This document shows, one piece after another, positions 1 to 7,447 of a stretch of DNA of 11,320 nt. The DNA lies in the NCBI GenBank assembly GCA_005882415.1, contig VBAE01000107.1, forward strand, positions 1 to 11,320, given 5' to 3'. The DNA is from Alphaproteobacteria bacterium (GTDB taxonomy: Bacteria; Pseudomonadota; Alphaproteobacteria; Sphingomonadales; Sphingomonadaceae). The translations under genes were made by a program, and so were the position numbers. Under the pieces are notes generated by a model. That model made no database searches. It saw only the letters and a list, made by a program, of their open reading frames with translations, and was not told the origin of the DNA. Within the stretch, counting starts at the first letter, position 1; every line of letters starts with the position of its first letter.

Positions 1-2894
1 TAGGGCGCATATTCGGGGTGGAGCTTGGCCGTGAACGGCTCCACCCCGGTCAGCCACCGCTCCGCCGCCGCGATCAGGTTGCGGGCCGCGAGGGTGGTGA
101 AATCCGCGGCATCGAGCCCGCTCTTCTTCCCGATCGGCGTCGCCACATAGCCGAGCTTCCCGGCCTTCCGCGCTAAGGACCAATATTCGAAGCAGGCCGG
201 AACCCCTTCGATTCCTTCGAATCCTCCGCGCTCGGCGATCAGCCCGAGCAGCCCCAATTGCATCGAATAACCCTCGGCCACCGCCTTGCCGCTCGGCGGA
301 TTTCCCGTCTTATAGTCGATGATCGCTAGGGCCCCGCTTTCCATCCGGTCGATCCGGTCCGCCTCGCCGTAGAGGCTGATCTCCCCCACTTTCGCCTTGC
401 CCTTGGCCTCGGCCGCGACCGGGCGCCGCCCCTCCTTCCGGTTCCGCTCCATCTCGGCGGCGATGAAGTCGATCGCCTCCATCAGCCGTGGCTGCCACAA
501 AGCCCGCATCAGCGGGTGGGCGGCGCTTGAGCGGAGAAGCTCCTCGGCGCGCGGGCGGAGGCGCTCGGGGTCGCAATCGTCTTCCTTGGTCCAGGCTTCG
601 AGGATCCGGTGGACCGCGCTCCCCCGCCAGGCCGCGCTCGGATCGGCGTCGACCAGGTCGAGGGTGGGCAGGCGGAGCATCTTGCGCGCGTAGAAAGCGA
701 AGGGGTCCGCCTTCAGCCGGTCGACCTCGGTCACCGAGATGGTGCGCGGACGGATCGCCGGATCGGGCGCCGGCGCGGGCCGTTCGGCAGGCAGATAGTC
801 GTCTGGCCGGTCGATCCGCCGCGCCCAATTCTTGTGGCGGTGGGCGCGGGTGAGGCCGCCGGTCATCGCCTCCAGCCTCAGCCAGAAGCGCGACGCGATG
901 GCAGGCGAGCGCGAATCCCGCCGGGCGCGGGTGACCAGCACCTCGCGTCCCCCGAGCGAGGTCGCGAAATCGTGGGCGGCCATGCCGATCCTGCGCTCGA
1001 GGCTGGGCAGGCCGAGATCGTGGCGGATCCGCGGCGCGAGCCAGGGGTCGGGCGCGGGCAGCGGCGGCCAGACGCCCTCATTCAGCCCGCCGACGATCAT
1101 CAGATCGGCATGCTGAAGCCGCGCCTCGATCAGGCCCCAGATGAAGATGCGTGGATGCTGGCCGTAAGGCGGGCGCACCGCGACTGCGGCGAGCAGCCGT
1201 TCGAACAGCGCCGGAAGGCTCGCCGGCGCGACGGAGGCCGGCCCCTGCCCCGCCGCCGGCTCCGCCTCGGCGAGCAATTCGGCCGCGGCGCGTCCAGCGG
1301 GCCCTGCCCAGGCCTCGTCGCCGGCGAGGAGCGAGGCGCCTTCGCGAAGCGCGGCGAGGAGGTCGGGCAGGCTCGCACCACGGCGGCCAAAGGCGCTCTC
1401 CAGCGGCCGGAGCAGAGGCTGGACGTCCCGCCACCACTCCAGCGCGGCCTTCCGGCGCTCATGGTCGCGCCCGCTCCAGTCGCGAAGATGCTCGGTAATC
1501 CCCGCAAGCCCCGACGGCGGCCGAGGCCCGCGCAGGGCAAGGTCGAGCGCCCGTGCGCCCTCCAGCCAGTCGAGCCGCGCCTCGCCGCGCCGGACCAGCG
1601 GATGCTTGAGCAAAGCGAGCAGAGGCACCGGCGCGAACTGCTCCACGGCCGCCGTCGCCAGCGCCAGAAGCAGGGTGCCGGACGCCATTTGCGACAGCGG
1701 CCGCCCGGCGCTGTCGTCCGCCTCGACGCCCCAGCGCTTGAGATGCGCCGAGACTCGCGCCGCCAGCGCCCGGTCGGGGGTGACCAGGGCGGCGGTCCGT
1801 CCCGGCACCTCCAGCGCCTCGCGCATCGCCACCGCGATCGCCTGCGCCTCCTCGGCCGGGTCGGCGAGCTCCATCGCCCGCACCCCGGTCAGCCGCCGCT
1901 CGGCCGGCACCAAGGTCTGCCATTTCGACGTGGCGAGCGCCGGCGCCATCGCATTGCCGATCGCCCGGCTTCTGACCGCCGGCGCATCGCGGCCGCCGCC
2001 CCAGCGCCACCGTTCAACCTCGGCCCGGGCGACCCCCATCCGGTCGAGCAGCAGCTTCAGCTGGAATTGCGGGTGGGTCTCGACAGAAGGGCGGCGGCGG
2101 CCGGTCTCCGGGTCCGGCTCGTGCGGGCCGAGCGACTCCCATTCCTCCTCGGACATCCCCTGGTCGAGGGCAGGAAGCACCACCAATCCCTGCGGAAGCC
2201 GCGACACGGCGCGCAGCAGCCGGGCGACCGCGGGCGCCGTAGTGGTGATACCCGCCGCGGCGACGAAGCCCTTGGGCGTCTGCGCCCGCCAGCGCTCCGA
2301 CACGCGCCGCAATATCCGATTGCGCCGGTCGGCAAGGTCGATCCTTCCTCGCCCGGCGAGGATCCGCGGCCAGAGGTCGAGGATGACGGCGAGCCGGTCG
2401 AGCGACGCCTGCCAGTGGAGCGACAGGTCGGGCAGGTCTTCCGCCACGTCGCGGAGGCGCGCCGGCTCGACCTCCTCGATCAGCAATTGGTCGAGCGTAC
2501 GGCCGAGATCCTCGGCGAGCCGAAGCGCCTCGGCGGCGTCGACGTCCTCCATCTGCTGCTGGACGAGGCGGGCGAGGAGGAACAGCCGCTCGACCGGCGG
2601 GATGGCGGGAGGGATCGCCTCCCCATCCATCGGCTCCAGCGCGCCGCCCGCCCGCTCGTCCAGCTCCGGATCGCCGACCGGGATCAGCCGCGGCAGCAGC
2701 AGCCCCCCGTCGGAGCGGCGCACGAACGCGTCGGTGATGGCGCGAGCAGCGCGATTGTTGGGGACGACGAGGATGCCTTGCGCCAGCCCCGTCTTCCCGC
2801 CCCCGAACCGCGCGATCAGCCCCGCCGCCAAAGCGTCGGCGAAGGTCCGGTGCGGCGGGATGGTGTAGACTTGCGGATGGACGGGCGCGTTCAC
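1..2894 (-). CDS. addB: Double-strand break repair protein AddB (3' end cut by window edge)
   Basis: AddB is the partner of the AddA helicase-nuclease. The complex resects double-strand DNA ends in the cytoplasm to load RecA, replacing RecBCD in alphaproteobacteria. One open frame runs from a GTG at 2894-2892 to base 1, 964 codons with no stop seen at six points checked along it. The N-terminal half is the inactivated helicase-like part, with ILVVPNNRAARAI near residue 40 and the conserved GLNEGVWPP near residue 605. The C-terminal PD-(D/E)XK nuclease domain is intact: H762 in WRGSAVHRIL, D849 in EADRID, D860 and K862 in IIDYKTG, and Q879 in YSMQLG. The last residues visible, KLHPEYAP, normally lie about 20-25 residues before the end of the family. 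It follows murU by 21 bp with no clear Shine-Dalgarno, so it probably depends on operon transcription. addA would be expected next, outside the window. Confidence 0.93.
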   Translation of the reverse strand, partial: MNAPVHPQVYTIPPHRTFADALAAGLIARFGGGKTGLAQGILVVPNNRAARAITDAFVRRSDGGLLLPRLIPVGDPELDERAGGALEPMDGEAIPPAIPPVERLFLLARLVQQQMEDVDAAEALRLAEDLGRTLDQLLIEEVEPARLRDVAEDLPDLSLHWQASLDRLAVILDLWPRILAGRGRIDLADRRNRILRRVSERWRAQTPKGFVAAAGITTTAPAVARLLRAVSRLPQGLVVLPALDQGMSEEEWESLGPHEPDPETGRRRPSVETHPQFQLKLLLDRMGVARAEVERWRWGGGRDAPAVRSRAIGNAMAPALATSKWQTLVPAERRLTGVRAMELADPAEEAQAIAVAMREALEVPGRTAALVTPDRALAARVSAHLKRWGVEADDSAGRPLSQMASGTLLLALATAAVEQFAPVPLLALLKHPLVRRGEARLDWLEGARALDLALRGPRPPSGLAGITEHLRDWSGRDHERRKAALEWWRDVQPLLRPLESAFGRRGASLPDLLAALREGASLLAGDEAWAGPAGRAAAELLAEAEPAAGQGPASVAPASLPALFERLLAAVAVRPPYGQHPRIFIWGLIEARLQHADLMIVGGLNEGVWPPLPAPDPWLAPRIRHDLGLPSLERRIGMAAHDFATSLGGREVLVTRARRDSRSPAIASRFWLRLEAMTGGLTRAHRHKNWARRIDRPDDYLPAERPAPAPDPAIRPRTISVTEVDRLKADPFAFYARKMLRLPTLDLVDADPSAAWRGSAVHRILEAWTKEDDCDPERLRPRAEELLRSSAAHPLMRALWQPRLMEAIDFIAAEMERNRKEGRRPVAAEAKGKAKVGEISLYGEADRIDRMESGALAIIDYKTGNPPSGKAVAEGYSMQLGLLGLIAERGGFEGIEGVPACFEYWSLARKAGKLGYVATPIGKKSGLDAADFTTLAARNLIAAAERWLTGVEPFTAKLHPEYAP

Positions 2895-2915
2895 CGCAAG
2901 AGGCTTAGCGGGCGG

Positions 2916-3680
2916 TCAGACCGACGCCAATATCTCTTCCGTGCGCTTGATGTTTGCGGGGGCGCCGACGTCGAACCAGAGGCCCTGGTGGACGGTGCCG
3001 AAGCAGCGCCCCGCCGCAATCGCCCGGTCCCAGAACAAATTGGTCGAGAAGGGACCGGTGGGCACCTCGCCCTCGAGCAGCCGCTTTGAGAGGATCTGGA
3101 TGCCGGTATAGACGTAGGGCGCCACAGCGCTCGGCTTGCGGCGGCGGATCTTGCCGTCGGCGCTCAGATGGAAGTCGCCCTGGCCCATATGGCAATAGGC
3201 CCGGGCGAGCGGGACGAGCAGCAGCAGCGCGTCCATATGCGCGTCGTCCCACTGCGCGGCGAGCAGGCGCAGCGTGTCGACCGGTCCGTCGATCCAGAGA
3301 TTGTCCGAATTGACCGCGAAGAAGGGGTCGGCGTCGATCAAGGGCAGCGCCTTGACCAGCCCGCCGCCCGTCTCCAGCAGAAGGTCTCTCTCATCGGAGA
3401 TAACGATTTCAATGCCTTTGACGCGACTCTTGAGATGCGCTTCGAGCGCGTCCGGGAGGTAATGGACGTTGACCACCGCCTTCTTCACCCCCGCCGCCTT
3501 CAGCCGGTCGAGGCAATGGTCGAGCAAAGGCTTGCCCGCCACCTCGACCAGGGGCTTGGGCCTCGTGGCGGTCAGCGGCCGCATTCGCTTGCCGAGGCCG
3601 GCCGCCATCACCATCGCCACCGGCGGTACAGCTCCGGCCGGATCGGGACGGAGCGCGAGCGGCGCTTTGTAGCGGCTCAT
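2916..3680 (-). CDS. murU: MurU-like nucleotidyltransferase (N-acetylmuramate 1-phosphate uridylyltransferase)
   Basis: A 254-residue sugar-nucleotide pyrophosphorylase. MurU joins UTP and MurNAc-1-phosphate to give UDP-MurNAc, the last step of the cell-wall recycling route that bypasses de novo MurNAc synthesis and fosfomycin's target. Visible motifs are the nucleotide-binding loop MAAGLGKRMRPLT (residues 25-37), KPLVEVAGKPL (42-52), the LLETGGG substrate loop (101-107), the metal-binding aspartate D126 in VNSDN, GQGDF (167-170) and LWFDVG ending at G239. The TGGG loop, GDF and W-x-DVG pattern match Pseudomonas MurU better than ordinary mannose-1-phosphate guanylyltransferases. The ATG at 3680 was chosen because it overlaps the upstream gene's stop as ATGA and has GGAGG about 10 nt upstream; a later ATG (residue 23) would trim the protein just before the nucleotide loop. 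Immediate coupling to an AmgK-like kinase supports MurU. The main alternative is a mannose-1-phosphate or glucose-1-phosphate transferase. Confidence 0.85.
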   Translation of the reverse strand: MSRYKAPLALRPDPAGAVPPVAMVMAAGLGKRMRPLTATRPKPLVEVAGKPLLDHCLDRLKAAGVKKAVVNVHYLPDALEAHLKSRVKGIEIVISDERDLLLETGGGLVKALPLIDADPFFAVNSDNLWIDGPVDTLRLLAAQWDDAHMDALLLLVPLARAYCHMGQGDFHLSADGKIRRRKPSAVAPYVYTGIQILSKRLLEGEVPTGPFSTNLFWDRAIAAGRCFGTVHQGLWFDVGAPANIKRTEEILASV

Positions 3681-4672
3681 TGCGGCGCGCCCTCCGCCCA
3701 GGCCGCGGCTCGGAGCTTGTGCGGCACATTGGAGTCGAACCAGCCCCGCACCGGGCCGAGCGCCGGATGGGCGAGGTTGCGCTCGAGATAGGCCCAGACC
3801 CGCGGCTGGAGGGCGAGGTAATGTGCCTTGCCGTCGCGCTTCCACAGCCGGGTGAAGATGCCGAGGATCTTGGTGTTCCGCTGGGCGCCGAGGATCTCGT
3901 AATGGGCGCGGAAGCGGAGCGGGTCGGCGACGTTCGCCGCCTCGACGTAACGGGCGATCATCGCCTCCTCCAGCGCCGGATCGACGTCGCGGCGGGCGTC
4001 CTGGAGCAGGGAAACGAGGTCGTAGGCGGCATGGCCTGCGAGCGCGTCCTGGAAATCGAGCAGGCCCAGCTCCTCGCGGCCGGGGATGACCATCAGATTG
4101 TCGGCATGATAGTCGCGAAGCACCATCACCGGGTTGGCCTCGGCGAGCCGGGCGACGTCGCCCCAGCTCTCGGCCCAGGCGTCGAGATAGGCGGCGTCGT
4201 CCACCTCTGCCCCCATAGCGGGCAGATACCAGTCGGTGAACAGCAACACCTCGCGCGCCATCGCGGCCTCGTCATAAGGCGGAAGGCCCTCCGGCGCGGG
4301 CTGAGCGGCGATTTGGGCGAGGATGTCGACCGCCGCCTCGTAGATCGCCCGTTCCCGGTGCGGCTCGCGGGCGAGGACGGGGCCGACCCGGTCGTCGCCG
4401 AAATCCTCTAGCAGGAGCAGGCCCTGCGCGCGGTCGATGGCGAGCGGCCGGGGCGGCGCGAAGCCGCGGTCGAGAAGGTGGCCTGCGACTGCGAGGAAGG
4501 GGCCGATATCCTCCTTGTCCGGCGGCGCGTCCATCAGCACGGCGGTCGCGCCGTCGGCCCGACGCACCCGGAAGTAGCGGCGGAAGCTCGCATCGCCGGC
4601 GAGCGGGAGGATTTCGGCGCCTTCCCAGCCATGAGCGGCTAGGAAGGCCGGCGCCGACGCCGGCGGAATCAT
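3677..4672 (-). CDS. amgK: AmgK-like anomeric sugar kinase (MurNAc/GlcNAc 1-kinase), aminoglycoside-phosphotransferase fold
   Basis: A 331-residue protein with the APH/choline-kinase fold. AmgK phosphorylates MurNAc or GlcNAc at the anomeric position and supplies MurNAc-1-phosphate to MurU. The N-terminal lobe carries LAGDASFRRYFRV (24-36), which replaces a classical P-loop in this family. The catalytic loop is VLRDYHADNLM with catalytic D187 and metal-binding N192, and the second metal ligand is D206 in LLDFQD. In place of the His of the usual H-x-D there is L185, so the loop reads L-R-D. The start at 4672 overlaps the tsaE stop as ATGA, matching the other junctions of this operon. An in-frame ATG at 4684 sits closer to a GGGGAGGG sequence and would add four residues; the choice is not settled. 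The length is close to that of Pseudomonas AmgK. It is often labelled simply 'phosphotransferase', and substrate is inferred from the murU neighbour. Confidence 0.83.
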   Translation of the reverse strand: MIPPASAPAFLAAHGWEGAEILPLAGDASFRRYFRVRRADGATAVLMDAPPDKEDIGPFLAVAGHLLDRGFAPPRPLAIDRAQGLLLLEDFGDDRVGPVLAREPHRERAIYEAAVDILAQIAAQPAPEGLPPYDEAAMAREVLLFTDWYLPAMGAEVDDAAYLDAWAESWGDVARLAEANPVMVLRDYHADNLMVIPGREELGLLDFQDALAGHAAYDLVSLLQDARRDVDPALEEAMIARYVEAANVADPLRFRAHYEILGAQRNTKILGIFTRLWKRDGKAHYLALQPRVWAYLERNLAHPALGPVRGWFDSNVPHKLRAAAWAEGAPQ

Positions 4673-5109
4673 CTTGGGGGCCATCGCCCTCCCCAAGCGG
4701 TCGGCACAGTCGCTGTCAAGCAGCGCCCGCCCTCCTCGTCCCGCTCCAGGCTCAGCCTGAGCGAATGGGGCCACAGCCGGTCCCCCATCCGCTCCGGCCA
4801 TTCGATCAGAAGCGCTCCGTCGGCCAGAGCCTCGTCGAGCGCGAGCTGGGCGATCTCGTCCGGATCTTCCACCCGATAGAGATCGACATGCCAGACCGGA
4901 AGAGCGAGGTCGTCATAGGGAATGACGATCGGGAAGGTCGGGCTCGCGACGTCCCCCGTGGCGCCAAGGCCCCGCAGAAGCCCCCGGGCGAGCGTGGTCT
5001 TGCCGGCGCCAAGATCCCCATAGAGGGCGATGACGTCGCCGGGGCGGAGCAATGGTGCGATGGCGCGGCCGAGGCTCTCGGTGGCCTCGGCGTCGGCAAG
5101 CGTAATCAC
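4669..5109 (-). CDS. tsaE: tRNA threonylcarbamoyladenosine biosynthesis ATPase TsaE
   Basis: TsaE is the small P-loop ATPase that works with TsaB and TsaD in the cytoplasm to transfer the threonylcarbamoyl group to A37 of ANN-decoding tRNAs (the t6A modification). At 146 residues it has the usual length. The Walker A loop is GDLGAGKTT (31-39), followed by the family's SPTF (56-59), the DLYR motif around D76 in WHVDLYRVEDPDE, and LIEWPERM (101-108), in which E103-W104-P105 is the conserved signature. The start is a GTG at 5109 that forms a GTGA overlap with the divL stop. No Shine-Dalgarno is visible in front of it, so translation is probably coupled to divL. The 3' end overlaps the start of the AmgK-like gene by 4 bp. 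No other gene of the t6A pathway is in the window, so its position reflects operon membership rather than pathway clustering. Confidence 0.93.
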   Translation of the reverse strand: MITLADAEATESLGRAIAPLLRPGDVIALYGDLGAGKTTLARGLLRGLGATGDVASPTFPIVIPYDDLALPVWHVDLYRVEDPDEIAQLALDEALADGALLIEWPERMGDRLWPHSLRLSLERDEEGGRCLTATVPTAWGGRWPPR

Positions 5110-7364
5110 GCGCGCTGGGGGGTGCGTGGCAGGCGGATCGTAACCGTGGTCCCCTCCCCCGGCTCCGACACCAATTTGACGCTTCCGCCATGGGCCTCGA
5201 CGAATTGCTTGGCGAGCGGCAGGCCGAGGCCGAGCGCGTCCTCCCCTTCGGCGGTGTCGCTTCGGTGGAAGCGGTCGAACACCCGCGCCTGCTCGGAAGT
5301 CGGGATGCCGCGGCCATTGTCGGACACTGTAATCTCCGCCCGCCCCCGCGGACCCGCGGCGTGGAGGAGCACTCGACCACCCGCTTCGCTATAGGCGAAG
5401 GCGTTGCTCAATATGTGACCGATCGCCTGGCCGAGCCGCCGCCGGTCGCCGGTGATCCGCCCGACCTTCGGATCGATCTCGACGGCGAGGTCGATGCCCT
5501 TGCGTACCGCAGTCTCAACGCACCCATCGGCCACTTCCTGGCAGAGGGCGGCGAGGTCGACATCCTCTTCGGCCAGGAGAAGGCTTCCGACGTCGCTCTG
5601 GGTGAGGTCGAGGACGTTGTCGATCAGCGCCCCCAGCCGCGCCACCGATTCCATGATCGCCCCGACATAGTCGACGGCCGTGGCGGGAAGCTCGCCGCCA
5701 TAGCCGGCGGACAGCATCTCCGCGAAGCCGGCGATCGAGGTCAAAGGCGTTCGAAGCTCGTAGCTCATGTTGGAGACGAAGGCGGTCTTGACCCGGTCGG
5801 CTTCCTCCAGCGCGTCGGTGCGCTCGCGAAGCGCCGCCTCGACGGTGCGGCTGGCGGTGACGTCGAGCATGGTGAAGAGCGCATTGCCGTCGGGCAGCGG
5901 CACCGCGGCGAACTCGAACTCGCGCCCGTCGACCAGCGACACCCGGCCGCTCCGCTGCTTGCGCTCGACGGTGGCGCTGCGCACCAGCTCGCGGAAGCGG
6001 TTGTTCCAGAGGTTGAGGCGCCCGTCCGACGCGAACACCCCGACCGCCTCGAACAGATTGTCGAACGTCGCGGTGCGGACCCGGAGCAGCGTATCGCGCG
6101 CCGAGGCGAGCTGGAGCTGCTCCGTCCTGTCCTCGAAGATCAGCAGCAACCCGCCATCGGGGAGCGGCTGGGCGACGACTCGCAAATGCTTGCCGCCCGA
6201 CAGCAGCCAGTCCTCCTCCTCGGCGGCCAGCGCTCCGGTGAACCAGCGGTCGTGGTCGCGCTTCCATTCGGGATAGTCGCGGACCTCCGGGACGTTGCCC
6301 GCCTCGCGCATCGCGTCGAGCAGCCGGTTGAACTCGGGGCTTTCGGTCAGGAAGTCCGGACGCAGCGAGAACATCCGCGCGAAGGGCTGGTTGGAGAAGA
6401 TAAGGCTCCGGTCGCGGCCGAACTGGGCGACCCCCGCCGACAACCGGTCGAGCATGTCCCGCTGGGCGCGGACGAAGCGGGCGAGGTCGGCCTTGGCCTG
6501 CTCGCGGTCCTCGACGTCGATCGCATAGCCGGCGACCCCGGAAGGGCCCAGCGGCACCTCGACGATCCGCATCATCCGCCGCTCGCCGGCGATGGTCGCG
6601 GGGACGGTTCGGGCGACCGGCTCGGCCTGGTCGCGCACCGCCGCCGCCTGGCCGCGGGGATTGTCGTCGACCAGCTCCATTCCGCCCTCGACCACGGCGA
6701 GCGCGCTCTGCGCCTCCACCGCCTCGACATAGGCGCCGTTGACCATGGCGAGGCCTAGGTCCGGGCCGCGGTGCCACATCGGAAAGGGCGCGGCCTCGAT
6801 CAGGGCGGAGAGGGCCTCGAGCGCGGAGGCCGATCGCTCCGCCTCGCCGAGCAGAGCCGTCATTCGCTCCTCGCCATCGGTCGCGTCGCTGATCCAGAGC
6901 AGCACCGAGCCGGGACCGAAAGCAGCCGGCGCCGGTCCGCCGCGAATGAGAAGGACGCGCGCTCCTCCGGCGGGGCGAAGGTGAAGCGCAAAGGCCGCGC
7001 CCGCGCTTGCCGCCGCGACCCGCTCGGCCAGCGCCTGCGCGTCTTCAGGCGAGAGGCCGCGGCCGTCCTGGGCCCAATGGGCGATGTCGGAGGGAAGGCT
7101 ATCGAGGCCCAGCAAGCCCGCCGCCTGGGGCGAGGCTTCGCGCACCCCGTTCCTGCGCACCACCACCGGCACTGCGGGCGCCGCCGCAAGCAAAGCCTCC
7201 GCGCGCTGCACACCGGTAAGCCGCGCCGCCGCGTCGGCGCTCCTCCGGCTGGCGCGCACGATCAACGCCAGCGCGGCCGCCAGCCAGGCGCCGCAGAACA
7301 GCGCCAGCGCGGCCGCCGCGAAGGGGCTCAGCACGATGCTCTGGTTGGGATCGAAACCGGTCAC
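5106..7364 (-). CDS. divL: DivL-like PAS-domain sensor pseudokinase (Tyr in place of phosphoacceptor His)
   Basis: A 752-residue membrane-anchored protein laid out like a hybrid-free sensor kinase. It has one membrane segment (about residues 12-37), then four PAS-like regions (roughly 55-160, 180-285, 300-415 and 425-505), a HisKA dimerisation domain (about 524-590) and a HATPase domain (about 635-747). The ATP-binding boxes look intact: N654 in GHILSNAF, SDNGRGIP (D682, G684, G686) and GLGLPLAKQF. The H-box reads SNMSYELRTPLTSI: codon 535 (bases 5762-5760) is TAC, tyrosine, where kinases have histidine. Caulobacter DivL has the same substitution (Tyr550), a similar length (769 residues) and multiple PAS domains; there it binds DivK and controls the CckA-ChpT-CtrA phosphorelay at the cell pole. 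Orthology here is inferred from the tyrosine, architecture and neighbours. The start is GTG 7364 with AGAAGG seven nt upstream. The stop overlaps tsaE by 4 bp. Confidence 0.86.
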   Translation of the reverse strand: MTGFDPNQSIVLSPFAAAALALFCGAWLAAALALIVRASRRSADAAARLTGVQRAEALLAAAPAVPVVVRRNGVREASPQAAGLLGLDSLPSDIAHWAQDGRGLSPEDAQALAERVAAASAGAAFALHLRPAGGARVLLIRGGPAPAAFGPGSVLLWISDATDGEERMTALLGEAERSASALEALSALIEAAPFPMWHRGPDLGLAMVNGAYVEAVEAQSALAVVEGGMELVDDNPRGQAAAVRDQAEPVARTVPATIAGERRMMRIVEVPLGPSGVAGYAIDVEDREQAKADLARFVRAQRDMLDRLSAGVAQFGRDRSLIFSNQPFARMFSLRPDFLTESPEFNRLLDAMREAGNVPEVRDYPEWKRDHDRWFTGALAAEEEDWLLSGGKHLRVVAQPLPDGGLLLIFEDRTEQLQLASARDTLLRVRTATFDNLFEAVGVFASDGRLNLWNNRFRELVRSATVERKQRSGRVSLVDGREFEFAAVPLPDGNALFTMLDVTASRTVEAALRERTDALEEADRVKTAFVSNMSYELRTPLTSIAGFAEMLSAGYGGELPATAVDYVGAIMESVARLGALIDNVLDLTQSDVGSLLLAEEDVDLAALCQEVADGCVETAVRKGIDLAVEIDPKVGRITGDRRRLGQAIGHILSNAFAYSEAGGRVLLHAAGPRGRAEITVSDNGRGIPTSEQARVFDRFHRSDTAEGEDALGLGLPLAKQFVEAHGGSVKLVSEPGEGTTVTIRLPRTPQRA

Positions 7365-7409
7365 TGCGCCACCTTCTAGCCGGGGGTGCCGGAGACCGGA
7401 AGAGCGCGT

Positions 7410-7437
7410 GGGGGACAGTCGCTCAGTGACTGCCCCC
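7410..7437. terminator. Strong hairpin between ahcY and divL, possible terminator or attenuator
   Basis: Within the 83-bp gap between the ahcY stop and the divL GTG there is an inverted repeat with arms 7410-7420 and 7428-7437 and a 7-nt loop. It forms ten base pairs with a single bulged base, half of them G-C pairs in a run. No T-run follows on either strand, so a classical intrinsic terminator is not shown. It may be a weak or Rho-assisted terminator of ahcY, an mRNA 3'-end stabiliser, or both. If it does not terminate, ahcY and the divL operon could share a transcript. Confidence 0.5.
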
Positions 7438-7447
7438 GTAGCTCAGC

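Noticed and set aside
609..3089. An 826-codon open frame on the plus strand
   Set aside because: It is antisense to addB, rich in Arg, Pro and Gln with no recognisable domain, and its length is explained by high G+C reducing stop codons opposite a real gene. The minus strand carries clear AddB motifs.
5190..6758. Plus-strand 522-codon frame opposite divL, and similarly 7460-8887 (475 codons) opposite ahcY
   Set aside because: Both are GC-skew shadows of well-supported minus-strand genes, with low-complexity composition and no family motifs.
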